Numbered from the stretch's first letter, positions 49,521 to 62,798 are shown. The stretch: 64,000 bases of DNA from Phalacrocorax aristotelis (GCF_949628215.1 NC_134279.1:54114266-54178265), one strand, 5' to 3'. Translations and numbers: made by a program. Notes: generated by a model not told the origin, from the sequence alone.

Positions 49521-52500
49521 CATAACCACAGGATAAACAACGCTGCTACTCCTAGTACTGTCCTAGCTCTCCGCTCAGGGAATCTACCAGCTGGGAGGAA
49601 TATTTTAGGTTTAACAACTCTTTATATTTTTCTCCCCCTCCACAAATTGCCTAATTTTATTTTTAGCTCCCATAAGAGTTTAACGTTTGTAGCATGCTGT
49701 GAATGTTCCAGAGTGTAACCATGCATTTAATGAAGAAATTGCTCTGTTTTCAAAGCGGTGGGAAGTAGCAAGCCGTTTTTACTGATGTTTTTGTCACATC
49801 CGTGAATGCTCCATCAAGAACTACAAGATTCATTAGAAGATTTGAGTACCCACAACTGTCAAAACAAGCTTTGACCAGGTGTGTGTACAAATGGAATCTT
49901 CAGCGCCCTAGGATGTTTGTGAAAACTGAAAAAGGGACCCCTCTTTCACAGCAGGACAGCTTGTGAAAAATCAGACCAGAAGGCTTGACTGTGCAATAAA
50001 AATGTCACAACTCCAGGTGGGGGAGGTTTATTCTTTGAATTGGCTGCATAGACAGCCTTATTTTAAAGTTTCATGTGTGGTGTGACATGTCACTGGAGTT
50101 TGCATCAGCAAATTACCTTCTTCTCAAAAGGCATATTTTCCCCCTGACGTTAAACATTTGGGTGTCTCATACAGATCATGAATTATGTGGTATAATTGGG
50201 TAGGTTTTCATCATGCAATTCCATTTTTTGTGCATATATTTGTGGAGTCAGCAAAGGCATTTTTCACCCAAAACATTTTTAGACACTTGTTTCTCATAGA
50301 ACAAATTTGTATTGTAGTACCTCTTACTGGACATCAGTAGCTTCATTTGTGTTTTGTTTGCTTGGCCATTCAACATATGTCTGGCCAACATTGAAGGACG
50401 TGGTAGAACTCTAATAGTTTCCTTTGCAGAGACAAGGAAGAAGAAAGAAAATACCTTTGTTGAAAACACCATGGAGAGAAATCAGGAGTAGGTGTAGAAC
50501 ATAAAATCTCTTAAAATGCATCAACACCAATCCTCAAAGCAGTTTTCCTCATAGAAACCTTTAAATAGACATCACATCGAGCTGATGGTCACACAAAAAT
50601 CCAGCTTGAGCATCTTGAACATGGGAAGCTGGCACAAAGCTAAGTCCCAAAAGTAGCTGCCAGCCTTCCACCACTCCCAGGAAAATCTTTACCCACCTCT
50701 GGCTCTGGCTGGATGGAGAAGGTGCTCTGAACCTGTTTCCTGCTTTGCTTCCAAGGACAGAGTGCTGGCCAAGATGGCATTTTAACTTCTGCCCTCAAAA
50801 GATAAAAGCTCTCACCAGTTCCAGCCTTTGGAAGGGGCCTTGCAGCTTCTCCTTACTGCTGTGCAGAGGGGGAGCAGCAGTTGGGGCCTGAACAAAAGGC
50901 TTCTCCTGGGGGCCCCAAGTAGCTAAAAGGCCGAGGACAGAAGACAACCTTTTCATGAGCTGCATAAACATCTGACTCACGGCTTACGCTCCAGAAACCC
51001 ACAACAAGATACCAAGTTTATGGGAACCCTTTAATAGGGTTCTTTTTCTAACACAGTGATTGTGAATTTTCACATGGGATAAAATAAGCTATAAAAACTA
51101 CTTAGATAATTTTGTTTTGTAATTTAACCACTGTGCTTGAAACCGATTAACGTCATTTTGCCTTCTGGCTAGTAATCCTTTTTTTCAACATTGGCATACA
51201 GAGAACTATACAGTATTTATAAGTAAAAATGGTATTTGATTTCTTAAAAAAGCATCTGCTGTTTTGACAATATGCATGAACCCTCCCCCCCAAACCTTTT
51301 AAATATGGTAACTAAAGAGTTGGACAAGCCATGATGTATCTAGGTTTAGTTCATGGCACTCAAGCATAAAGCAAAAGCTCAGAGGTGCATCATCTCTGAG
51401 GTAATTCAATCTGAGCAGAGGATAATTCTACTTGCGTATAAGCCCAGGGGCCCAGTGGTTAACCATCCCCAATACTTACTTGGCATTCATTTTTCAAATC
51501 AAAATAGTCGAGAAGGCTATTAATTTACACATTTTTCTAGCATCATGAAGTTATATACTCTAAGCTTAAAATAACAGATTGGAGTTGGAACAGCACAAGG
51601 ACTTAAGTCTGAGTTTGGAAGAAGGAAGAATGCATCGGGGTAGGAATGTGTGTGGAGCAGGCTGGAAGGAGAGGATTTAATTTCATTACTGGAAACCTAG
51701 CAATTCCACAATATCCATGTTTTTCAGTGTTCTGAAAACAGCTGAACCTGCAAGTTAAGACCAGTTAAGTTAGTGGATGAACTAATGAAATCATTTATCA
51801 TTTTGTTATTGCCGATAATCCCACTATTAGAAAGTCAGAAGTCATCAGTCAGAGAAAGTAACCTCCTCATTCTGTACTAAGGAGGTTGCCCAAAAGAAAC
51901 ACTATGTAGAGTACAGATTTGCAAGTGAGCCATCCATTCTCTGGGGAGAAGAAACCATAGATGCATATTATGGCATTTTTTTCTAGTTAGCTTTGAAACC
52001 AACTTTGAGATCAAGAGCTTTTTAAAGGAGAAATGGAATTAAGTTGATTTGTTATTATGTCACCCAACTGCACATCATAAAAGTTGCATTTATTAAAAGA
52101 GACTATTTCTTGTTGCTAGCTCATCAACCACTGGATTTCTTAATACTAACACACAAAATACAGAATTATAGGACAGGGAATGGCAATAGGGTGCCTTTCC
52201 AGTGCTGTACATATTAAAAAGTATCAGCAAAACAGCTGTTTTCCCAGTATAACAAAGGTACCAATGCAGCAGAAAAGAGTTAGTGACATAAATAGTGACA
52301 CTGAATTGTTTAACATTTACTAGGAGCAACACCAAAGAAGCTCCCAGCATTTTCAGGAACACGTCAGGCAAAAACTGAACTGCCAGTGCTCAGATGTCCC
52401 TCCTGGCACTGGCCAGGGCTACAGACTGTAGCAGAGTTATAGGCTATATATATTCTCTCTATATAGGCTATAGCCTATATATATACACACAAGCACATAT

Positions 52501-52560
52501 ATATATGCTGTAGGTGAGAAAATAAATTTAATTTCCGTCAGAATTTGGCACTGCCAGGAA
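49521..52560. other. Intergenic region between FIP1L1 and SCFD2
   Basis: About 3 kb between the two CpG islands. Only short ORFs without recognisable products. A 22-bp perfect palindrome in an AT-rich patch lies at 52460-52481. The two divergent genes have start codons 4.3 kb apart and separate islands, so they do not share one compact bidirectional promoter. Confidence 0.75.
52460..52481. repeat. 22-bp perfect palindrome in an AT-rich patch
   Basis: Centred between 52470 and 52471, with core ATATAGGCTATAGCCTATAT and one further matching pair outside. It lies in a TA-repeat patch (52440-52510) with long cruciform potential. Confidence 0.9.
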
Positions 52561-52570
52561 AAAGAAGGGT

Positions 52571-52610
52571 CTCCTCTCCTCTCCTCTCCTCTCCTCTCCT
52601 CTCCTCTCCT
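52571..52610. repeat. Pentanucleotide microsatellite (CTCCT)8
   Basis: Eight uninterrupted CTCCT units, a pure pyrimidine tract of about 42 nt at the left edge of the SCFD2 CpG island. Polypurine on the other strand, able to form triplex DNA. Likely length-polymorphic. Confidence 0.95.
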
Positions 52611-53010
52611 CGTACTCCTGCTGCGGTGTAAGGGACGCGGGAGGGAGAACCGGCTGAGGGTAGCTCCCGGGGACACCGAGCCCCGGGCCGGGTAGCGGGG
52701 GTTTGCCTGACGGCCAGGCTACCGCGGCCCCTCGGGGCACGCGACGGGACACCGCCGCGGCCGGAGGGAAGGCCTCACCGGCGCCCGCTAACACCACCAG
52801 AAGCCCTCGGGCCACTCCCTACCCACAGAACCGCCGCCGCCCCGGTTCTGTCACGGCGGAGGGACTACACCGCCCGCCGTGCCCCGCCCTGCCCCGCCCC
52901 TCCCAGCCGCCGGCAGCCAACCCGCGCCCGCCGCGTCACGCCGTGGCGCCGGCGGCGCGCCGGGCACGTGCGGTGTGTTGTGGCTGTCAGGGCTGCCCGC
53001 CGCCGCCGCC

Positions 53011-53195
53011 ATGGCGGTGCCGGTGCCCGAGCTGCGGCGGGTGTGCCGGCAGGCCTGGGAGCCCGTGCTCGCCAGGACGCGGCAGGCCATTGTCTTCCTG
53101 GACGCGGCGTCCGCCGAGGCGCTGCACTGGGGCGGTGGCGGGGCGGGCGAGCTGCTGGCGGCGGGGGCCCTGGCCGTCAGGGCACTGCCCGCTGA

Positions 53196-53229
<34 letters not shown>

Positions 53230-53779
53230 GGAGCGGCAGGGGCGGCCCGCCTCATCTTCGTGGTGAGCGGGGCGCTGCGGGGTGGCACAGCCACCGCCGT
53301 GCGCGGCGTGCTGGGCCAGAGCGCCGTGCGGCACTGCGTGCTGGTGTGCGGCGGCGAGGCGGAGGGCGGCGGGCCAGCCGAGCTGGAGGAGGCCTTGCGG
53401 CGGTGGATGGGCGAGGGCGGGCACGCCGAGGTGGTGCCGCGGGGCCCGCCGCTCCTGGCGCCCATCTCGGCGGAGCTCTGCTTGCTGCCCGGCCTGTCGG
53501 CGCTCCTCCCGTCCCTGCCCGGCCCCGGCGGGCCCGGCCCCGTGGAGGTCGGGCCGGGCGCCCTGCCTGCCGAGCTGCGGGCGGCGGTGCGGGCCATGGT
53601 GGGCGACCTCGACGCCCTCTTCGCCGCCCTGGGCCTGCGGGAGGAGAGTTTCGCCGTGGGGGCCCTCAGTAGGATCATCGCTGCCGAGTTGGCAGGCTAC
53701 GCCCCAGCCAGGAACAGGAGGAGGACGGCCACCAACAAGGCCTCCGTCGTCTTTGTGGACAGGATGTTGGACCTCGCCG
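53011..53779 (+). CDS. SCFD2: SCFD2 coding exon 1 (Sec1 family domain-containing 2, N-terminus)
   Basis: ATG at 53011 in a perfect Kozak context (GCCGCCGCCATGG). The open frame extends upstream to 52879, but that start has no homology. 256 codons plus one base, ending CTCGCCG|GTAAGA. It reads MAVPVPELRRVCRQAWEPVL, then QAIVFLDAASAEALHWG, later EESFAVGALSRIIAAELAGY, APARNRRRTATNKASVVFVD and RMLDLAG. These match the human SCFD2 N-terminus. SCFD2 is a poorly characterised Sec1/Munc18-like protein, probably binding SNARE or tethering factors in Golgi-related transport (family knowledge). An alanine run encoded by GCG repeats lies at about residues 62-72. Confidence 0.95.
53196..53228 (+). repeat. 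SCFD2: GCG trinucleotide repeat coding for polyalanine in SCFD2
   Basis: Near-perfect run of GCG codons giving Glu followed by about ten Ala, then VGAAGAA. The human protein has a different, non-repetitive stretch here, so this is probably a lineage-specific expansion. Length is uncertain. Confidence 0.85.
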
Positions 53780-56700
53780 GTAAGAAATCCACCACTGGTA
53801 GGGCTAGTCATCCTCACAGGCCCACATTTGCCCCATCGGGAAGGTTTCAGATGGTTGCAGGAGTTCTCATGTCTGGGGACATGTGTAACACAACCACATG
53901 TCCTTGCTCCCTGGTGGGTCAGGGAAACCAAGAGCAAAGCAGCAGGCTCTGCTGGAAACACAGAATCACAGAACGGTAGGGGTTGGAAAGGACCTCTGGA
54001 GATCACCTCATCCAACCCCCCTGCTTGAGCAGGCACACCTAGAGCAGGGAGCACAGAAATGCATCCAGGCAGGTTTTGAATGTCTCCGGGGAAGGAGACT
54101 CCACACCCTCCCTGGGCAGCCTGTGCCACTGCTCTGGCACCCTCACAGGAAAGAAGTGTTTCCTCATATTCAGGTGGAACTTCCTGTGTTCCAACTTGCG
54201 CCCATTGCCACACAATGACTGAAACACAAGGATTTGTTTCTGTCACTTCCACTTTGCTGCAGACTAGAGACCTTAGCTGTGCCTGTGTGGCATTGCAAGG
54301 TGTGAAGGAAATGGCCTGTACATTTCAGAACGTGCCTTGTGGATTACTGTGAAGTGTTTCCCAGTGTATCTACGTGTCACCCTTAGCATTATACCTGTCT
54401 AAACAGATATACATCTATATGTACACTTAACTATATCTATATGCCTGAAAGTGTCTCTCTGTGTATTTATATAGGCATGTTTTTTCTATGCTGTGCATTA
54501 TACTTAGTCTTTGAGTGAAGCAATTGCACGTGGCTGATGTTGTTATCTTGGAAAACATGTTTGAGTAAAAATAACACAGAATTGTTTATACAACACTTTC
54601 TGGGAACCAAATAAGCTTAAGAATGAAACATGGTACACTTAATACTGCCAATTAATGCAGAATTGATGCAAAAGTTGAGAAGTGTAGGGAGTCGTGTGAG
54701 AGTCCACGGGGAAACTGTCAGAAGGAGAATGTCTAGTATCAACCTGCAAGCTCGATAAGTGAGGTAAAGTCTTTTAAGCTGGTGAGATGTGATATCAAAA
54801 GGGCAGAAAGGGAAAGAGTGATTGAACAAGTCACCAGCCAGATGCTGGGCCAGTGACCCAGAAGTTTGTATCGGCCTCTCACTTCTGCTTCTGGAATAGC
54901 CGTCTTTCAGATGAAATGGTAAACTCAGGGAATAATTGATATAGGAGTCACTGCATTCGCTTACCCCATCATGTTATTGATAGATTTGCTCACATATACA
55001 GTGTGTGGGCCTGGTTCTGTTTGCATTATCTGTAGTCAGTAATTCAGGTCATAGTTTTGCCACCACATGTCCAATAGCAAGTGTTTGGCACAATATTGTA
55101 CCTGCAGCTCGTCTGTTTCTGAATTTTCTTCTGTCTTTTTTTTCCCCCGCTCAATTTTGGCTTTGTGTATCCTTACACTGATGTAGGGTTCATAGCTGTC
55201 AACAATGTGCTGAAGAGCAGCTATGGATCTGGGTGGTTAATGCTGTGCTGTGGTTGGGAGGACTGCAGGAGAGTTGACTTGGATGAAGAACCTTGAAACG
55301 AAACTGTGAGAGGAGTGCCTGTCTGGGGTGAGAACCAGTGAAACTGGGCAAGGATTCGTGCACTCAGGTGGTGGGAAGAATTAAAAACAAGAAAAGGAGC
55401 TGGAAATTATGGGTGATGGGGAGCTGCCTGACAAGGAGACTGTTGAGGAGGTAAGAAGAGAGATGATTGGTACAAGCTTAAATCTGGGAAGCAAGGTCTG
55501 AGATCTTGTTCTTCAGCAGGAGAAGCTTTTTCAGAGAAAACATCAGGACTGTGGTGGGGCTTTGGAGGGGATGCATCAAAGCTCTTGGAGTAAGGAAGAG
55601 AAATAAGTCATTTATTTAAGAATATATTCTCTTCAGTATCTGTAACTGAAACCAAGATCCCTTAATGCAACCATTCTTTTGTTACCAGCAAATGTCTCCA
55701 GAATTAATTGCTGGCTTTGTTGATGCCTTCCTATGCTTTGGATTTGATACCATGCTCTTGCCGTCACGTATAGTGCAAACTGAAGGAAGAAAAATCTAGT
55801 GCATTTCAGAGGTTAAACACTATATGGACCTGAATTTAGTGCCACACAATGAGATTTGTTCCAGTGGTTTGCTAGAAATTGTACAGTAAAATGTACATGA
55901 AAAGAACAGCATTTAAGTTGTGAAATCAGTTGTCAATAATTTGGAAATGGCAGAATTAAGTTGTACCTGAAACCTTACTTTTCTTAGGTCTATTTGGCCT
56001 TTTATATATTCTCTCCCCTGGTCCCCTACCTCCAACTCCACTGCTTGGCCTTCATGTGAATGTCTGTTGAATTTTAGCCTTACACTTCGTCAAAGCTAAA
56101 GCTTCCTATCTGCAAATTTCCGGGTTGATACTGGCAACTGGGCCACTGGGTATTTTTTTTTTTGTCAAGCTATGATGTGTATTTGCAGTCCGCATTGTGA
56201 AAAATAAATACTTTTTTTCCAAATAACAGCTCGGTGCAGGTGGAGCCTTTGAGGTAGACTTTCTCATTTGCAGCTCATTTCAAGCAACTTTTAAAATCTC
56301 TTCTCCCTAAAGATGAAAGATTTTAGATTTGATTTGTAAATGTCTTCTTGATACCCGAATCTTGTCCAACATGTGGGCTGCAGATATGAGAAATGGTTGT
56401 GTATCCCTAAACTATGCGAATGCTTTCATATTGCAAGCACTTCCACAAAACCCTGGAAGTTCATTACGTGTAGGTGCTGAGCTACTCTCTGACTAAGTCA
56501 GGCTACTGCTTTGAACCAGGTGACCTTGAATCACTCTGAATAGGCTATCATGAGGCAAATATTTTCTAACTTGAAAACCTGGATGGAATACAGCTTTAAG
56601 TAGCTCTGGATGATGTCTAAAGGAGTTGCACTAACAGATGTTTTATTTTTGGCTCACGTTCCGTTCTTACTTAGAGCAAATAAGATGTTAGGCTAGAATA

Positions 56701-59700
56701 ACAAACAGTTTTCAGTAATACCGATTGATTTCTAATAGTAAAAATCAAAATGTCTCAGAAGTGCCTTTTCTGGTGCTGCAAATGCAAATGACTAAACTAA
56801 GGGAAAACAATGATACTTAAATATTAAGAACTTTCCACTTTAAAGAACGTACTAAAGCAGTATTAAGCACATTTTAGTAAAGAACCTCTGGTGCCAGTGT
56901 CAAGAAACTGTATTATCTTTGTTCTGACAATTATTAAAAAAAATAAAGTCACATATAAAATGGCACATTTTTCTATTAAAAAAAAAATCAGAAGGCATCT
57001 AACAGACTAGGTTAGATTTCTAGCTTCCGTGAAGCAAAGAATCTCTTCTGAGCTGTTACTCTAAAATTCGGATTGAGCTCTACTGTTTATAATCTAATTG
57101 ACTTAGCTCTATGTTTTATAATTTTTTGTGTGTGTGTGTGTTCAGCATTACTTATGCATGATGTATTTAATGAATAGAGAGGAAAATACTGAATTAAGCA
57201 AAATAATTATTGTTTTTGTCCTGTATGACATAACATTCAGCTGAGCTGTAACAGGGATCATCTTTCTACGTGAGGCCTTTGCTGCCCTCACTGCAGTGGC
57301 ATGGCTTCAGCTGGGGGTGGCATGGATACTGCCCATCCCTGCAGTGTAGGATCTTACTGATAAAGCATTGCTCCAGAAGGTGGGACGTTTGTTTTTATGC
57401 CCTGAGGAGACCCCAGGCTTAGTACTTTATGATCATTTCTTGAATTTTGATTGTATAAAACTTTGTTACTGGTGCTGTCCCTAATCTGTATGTATGTTTA
57501 GTGCTGGTTTTGTTTGTCAGCTTATTGTTTTAAAGTTCACTGACTTTTCTTTAAAAAGCAGAATAAATCCTCCCAGCTAGAGTGGTGCTCTGGTAAGTGC
57601 CACGGGTTAAACTCAGAGCTAACTCTGGCATCTTAATTGCTCTTTATTTTTTTCCTCTCATATTTGCTCTCCTAAATATTTGCATTGTGATACCATATTG
57701 TAACCCCATGCTACTTCCATGTGTTTCGTAGTTACCACCTTGCCAGCATTCACACCTCTTATGGAGCAGTTTTTCTAGCTTCCCAGATTTCCTTTTTTAT
57801 TTGTAAGCTCATTGATACCTTTCAGATATTGGTGTTCAGAACAGCTTGATGCATTTCTCTTTCCAGTTTCATGGTGCTTTGCAGCATTTGGGATGGGGGT
57901 TGTAAGCACAGGGAATAGTGAGGTGTCACCCACTGGTATGTGGAGGTGATTTTGAAATACAATACAGTGAGCAAAAGACAGAGAAGAATAAATAGCAGAG
58001 GGGTGCCTGTGCAGTTAACATATAGTTTTGAAGAATAACCTCTGTACGAGTGTTGTTGAAGTTGCATATTTCAGTGCTGTCAGCAGCAGCACTTTTATCT
58101 TCCTCTAGCACTTTTGTGTGTATTGGTCAAAATCACAGGAATGTTTGCCCTCAGCCAAGGCTGCAAACTCAGGTTTAACTTTCTGTATCATCTCCCTCAC
58201 TGTCAGCCAGGCATCATCTCTACATCACACCCTTACGGTGGTTGTAATGTTTTCAGCCTTCTAACAGATACAAAAAGCACAATTCAGGTGCTCATCAACA
58301 CAGTGTAGATGTCATTCCCTTTCAGTTCCTGGGAGCAGCCACAGTGACAAGAAAGTCGCGGCATGCCTTAATCATCCTACTGCATAATCCCATTCATAGA
58401 GGAGGAAAGAATGAAGATTTAACATAGGCCCATACCTTTCTGGTAAAGTCTGGTTCTGACTAGTGTCTCTTTCTGATTACTTTTGTTTTAAACTGTTTGT
58501 TTGTAGTTGTCTATTTCTTTTGTTATGTGTCATGTTTCTAATTTGGAGCACTTTACTCATGCTGTTTTTGATTGCAGCATCTTCCAAGTTGACACATCAG
58601 TAGATTGACACTAATGTCTTTAAAGGAAGCAAAGCCATGCTTTTTTCTTCCTTAGCATATAAGCTGCGGCTTTGAAAACATAAATACTGAGGCCTGTAGA
58701 GTACAGTAGTCCCCTTTTCATGAACCAGGCTGAGGCTTTGACACAAGAGGCAACTGGTGCTTAAATTATTCTGGTCACTTGAGGTGGTAGACTGCAGCTG
58801 TGAGGAGTGATGGCAGCTGAAAATATTCAAGTGGTGTCAACTCAGTACTGCGGGTCAGGGTGCAGCCTCTGCTGTGATCTGGTTTGTAAAGATTCTGCTA
58901 TTGTGGAATAGGCACACGATTTTTTTTTTAAATAGGTTTTTAAATACTTCAGACATTAAATTTGCTACAGGCTTTACAGAAATAAGTAAATAAATGGAAT
59001 GGGTTTTGCCTACTTAAAGAAAAATGCAGGTGGCTAGGTCAGTGTAGGGGATGTGGAAATTACATGAGCTTTTAGCAGATGCTCAAGTGTTTCTTATCTG
59101 CAAGTTTACTACTCTATATATGTTGCAATAGCTGTCTGTGAGAGATGGGGAATCTCATATTTCTATGGCAGCACTCTGATGCTGTGGTACTTGGCTGTGG
59201 GCTTCCTTGCTCCTCCTGCTGGACTACAAGGGGTTTTTTGGGTTTTTTTTTTGAGGAGGGCAGGTTGTAGTGTTTGGTTTGGATTTTTTTTGTGTGTTTT
59301 CTTTTTTTTGTTGTTGTTTTTAGATTCAGTGGCCAGCATAGTGGGACAGGTAACTGACTACTTCGATCTCCCTTCATCTGTACAAAGGAGTACGTAGATC
59401 TGTCTTTTGGCAAGGTAGAAGGATGCTCTAGTTTGCCTTGAATGCTGCACAATTGTTTCTGGGAACATATAGGCTGCTTTCCAGCACTGTTTAACAAGGT
59501 CAGCTTAAGCTAGCTAATGCTGGACGAAAGAATATGGCAAAACTTTGATAATCTTTGGAATCAGAACTCCAAATATCTAACTTCTTTTGAGGGAACAGGT
59601 ATAAACATTTCTGCCTTGTGATATTTTAAACCCCTTTCTCACTGAGGTGATGCATTGCCTAAGAGTTGTGTCATAGGAATTGTCCCACTAGAGTACTTCA

Positions 59701-62700
59701 GTGTAAAGTCTTCCTAGCGGTGATCTTATTCAGAAAAGCATTGGGTGAGTGTGCAGTGTTGAAACATTGTGAAAACTGGGATGGGTTTGTCCGTGTATCT
59801 TTCCAAAACCACCAGTCCTGAACTAATCTACAAAGTAGTTAAAACAGCAGATGTTAGGAAAGCTTGATAGTAGGGGCAAGATGCACCTTGTATACTTACT
59901 GTTTTGGTGCATACTGACTTATATTTAAACTTCAGTTGAAGGAAAAGCCCTCAGTAGAAATTAGCTGCATTAGCTGTTGGCTAGTGAGCACTGCCTTTGT
60001 AGAACTGCTTTCTAATTCAAGCTCCTCGTGTTTAGCAACTGACTTTAAAGTCTAACCATTGCCCAAGCTCTCACAATGCTTCTGTGATATGCAGTTGTCC
60101 CTTAAATCTGCTTTTTTTGTTTGTTTTGTTTTTGAACCAGGCAGTAGAACCAGTAGGAAAACATAAGAATTGGAGTACAAATGGTGTGATATAAGGCTTG
60201 TAATGGGTTTAGGGAGATATTTTTTTTGTATGCATGACCTTGGTGCCTTTTTAGGGGAAGGGGAGGTGCAGTTAATGAGTTCCTGGCTGCTATTAAAGAG
60301 TTGGTGGGTTGACTTTATCACTTGTGCCAGCTATTACCTGTATCAAATGTCATGTATTTCAGTTTGTAACTCTAAATGAGAAGACCAAATAAAATTAGAA
60401 CAATGTGATACATAAGATTTCCTGTATCCTCAAGGCTGGATATTAGCCTGGTGTGAAGACTCCTATTTTGCATTGGTCAGATAACTTTCGTTGTCACTTT
60501 AACACCCGATCTGTCTGTGCGTTGGCAGAATTAAAGCTACCAGCTGCCTTGAACACCATTTGTCATGAGAAGCTGCTAAGTGGCCTGTTGGCTGTGCTCA
60601 ACAGTGATGATGAGAGAGGACGGAAACCGGTCCCATGCACCCTGCTGAAGTCAGTCAGATTGAAAAGCGACTCCCTGTGATTGCCTGTCCTAGTCTTATG
60701 AGTTTTAATTGTCTTTCCAGCCCTGGTTGGTTTGCATAGTTGGTCAGGGGTAACAGGGATTTTTAAAAGCTCCAGGAGGTCTTTTCTGATTGATTCGATG
60801 AGGCAGAGCAAAGCCATTAGTGCCTGCAGACCAGTGAGAGCCTCCAAGAAGTAGCAGTTGTGGGAAGGAGATCGAGATGGCACTTGCTAGTTGTGGAAGC
60901 AATTTAAATACACTGAGACTTCCCCCCTCTGCCAAGGAGAAAGGAGGGATGTTAGTAATTAATGTGGATTTATTTGCATTTGAGGTGTTTCCAGTTTAGC
61001 TAAGTGTCTTGTCTAGCTAAATGTTGCTTGCGTGCAGCAAGTGTGGAGAGATAGACATTGCTTCCAGTGGTGGGGGTGGAGGTTCAGAAGATTACCATCT
61101 GTTTTCCATGTCTGTAACTTTGTGAGTGTTGATAACTGCAGTGTGGCTGACAAGTGACTGACCTAATAAGAAGAACGTAGGGATTTTGGAGAGCAGATGG
61201 CTTAGGGAGTTGCAAAGATAACCAAGCTCGTTTCATCTGTACTTCAGTGGTCTAAATCTGTCTGGGATGGTAGAAAGGAAAGTTGCTGTCATTCTGTGAC
61301 TATTACAGTCTCTGGTGAAACAAATTGGTAATCTCAATCCAGATGAGCGGCCAGGTGTCCACAGTGCAGTACTACCACATGCTGGACACGTGTGCCTTCC
61401 TCGCCTTCTGTGGATAGAGGCATAGCCAGCATGGAGTCTGACTTTACTTTTCTCCTCCTTTTCAATCCTTGCTTCTCTTTTTGACTTCTATTACAATTCC
61501 AGGTAGTTGATAAACCATGAGATCATTTTACGATATAGATACATGGCTGCTGTAGACTTGCTGGAGACAACCTTCTGCTTATCCAAGAATAGTTAATAAT
61601 CTGACCCCATTACTATTCTTGATGTAAGAGCCTTGTTTGGATTTATGGAGCATGTGAAGCTGACTTCACCTGTTGAAACAGACCTCTGTCTTTGGAAAGG
61701 TTCAGAAGTGAGAACAGATAGGGAGCCACATGGACAGACTTTGGTGGATTGGGACCCATATCTTAAAAGATCTTTTTCCTGCCTCTCAAAGGTGGCTTCA
61801 GAAGTCCCCTTTCTCCTGTGAGTAAAGCCAGGAGAACACTGCTAAGCTCAGCACTGGTGTCCAGCCCTGTCATGATAGCTGAGCCATTGCTGCAGTGGCA
61901 GAGTACAAATACCTTCAACTTGTTCCTGACTTAAAGGCAATAAGGTTTCTTCCTCCCCTCTCCAACGTTTTCTTTTGTAGTGTGTGTCATGTTTTCCTGC
62001 TTTGGCTTGGCTTGCAGTCTTAATATATTGTAAGTTGGTTGTAATGCCTGTGTTGGGAGTTGGTGAATGGAAAGAAGCGCATGTGTGTTTGAAAGCAGGA
62101 GAACTGAAGAAAACGTGCCAACTGGAATTCGGAGTTTCTCTTGGAATATGGTCACATTGACATTTTATACTATGTAACTTGGGTTGTTTTAGTCATTTCA
62201 TGTTGGTTTCACCTGTGCTGCCCTCAGTCCACATAGGAGCAATGTCCTTGACTGTGGCATGTTGTTGGTAATTGTTTATTTTAATATTATGCCAGCCTAT
62301 CTGTGTAGCTACTTATGCAACCTGCATACAGTCCGTTTAAGTACAGTCCTATTAGTTTAGAAAAGTACAGTTTGCATGCATATACATGGATGTGGGCATG
62401 TATATATAAATGTTTGCCTGCTTTTTGCAATAACCATTGCAAATCTTGTTTAAGGAATTTCTTATGCAGAGAAATGTTTTACGTATTTAAGTGCAAAATC
62501 AATGAATACCTACTAGCTAAGTCTAATTTATGCCTTTTAAATGAATCTCTCTGAAATGTTGTCAATATATTTAACTTCAGACATTCCAGAAATTAATTCA
62601 ACTTTTGTAGAAAAATACCTTTGAAAAGCTAATTGTGATCTTGATATTGTGGCTACCAGGTCCTTCCTTCCAAAAGAAGTGGAGGCTATTTTGCTTGTGG

Positions 62701-62798
62701 CATTTGGTTTTTGTGTGTTGTGTTTTTGGTTTTTTTTAAATTCTAGTGATGTACCTGACAGTTTTGGTGTCTCTTTTTTTTTTTTTTTTTTTCCCTAG
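53780..62798 (+). other. SCFD2: SCFD2 intron 1
   Basis: 9.0 kb, donor GTAAGA, acceptor a 20-nt T-rich tract plus CCCTAG. It contains a CR1 tail copy about 180 bp after exon 1. The rest (about 54240-62798) has AT-rich simple stretches near 54405-54475, short T and TG runs (57130, 58920, 59240) and short ORFs without similarity. No additional SCFD2 exon is expected or seen. Confidence 0.8.
53961..54225 (-). mobile_element. CR1 LINE 3' fragment, minus orientation, relatively well preserved
   Basis: Starts CAGAATCACAGAACGGTAGG and continues GGTTGGAAAGGACCTCTGGA, CCTCATCCAACCCCCCTGCT, GGAAGGAGACTCCACACCCT, GGGCAGCCTGTGCCACTGCT and CCCTCACAGGAAAGAAGTGT. This is the reverse complement of a bird CR1 3' end with its ATTCTGTGATTCTG-type terminus at the left. 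It is closer to the expected CR1 pattern than the copies in FIP1L1, so probably younger. Antisense to SCFD2. Confidence 0.93.

Larger units (their letters stand above)
52620..53800. promoter_or_regulatory. SCFD2: CpG island, SCFD2 promoter and first exon
   Basis: GC-rich, CG-dense block covering the upstream region and exon 1. It contains two GC-box-like GCCCCGCCC motifs at 52881-52899, a CACGTG E-box at 52965-52970 and a GCGTCACGCC element near 52933. There is no TATA box at a sensible position, as is usual for a housekeeping promoter. Confidence 0.85.

Noticed and set aside
48005-49540. A 511-codon open frame on the minus strand and similar long frames on + across the CpG island
   Set aside because: Only residues of FIP1L1 exon 1 (48622-48700) are recognisable. 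The rest is stop-poor, low-complexity translation of GC-rich DNA, and several frames are open at once.
52987-54252. A 421-codon open frame on the minus strand opposite SCFD2 exon 1
   Set aside because: It is a shadow of the GC-rich coding strand and of the CR1 fragment. Composition is low-complexity and no domain is visible.
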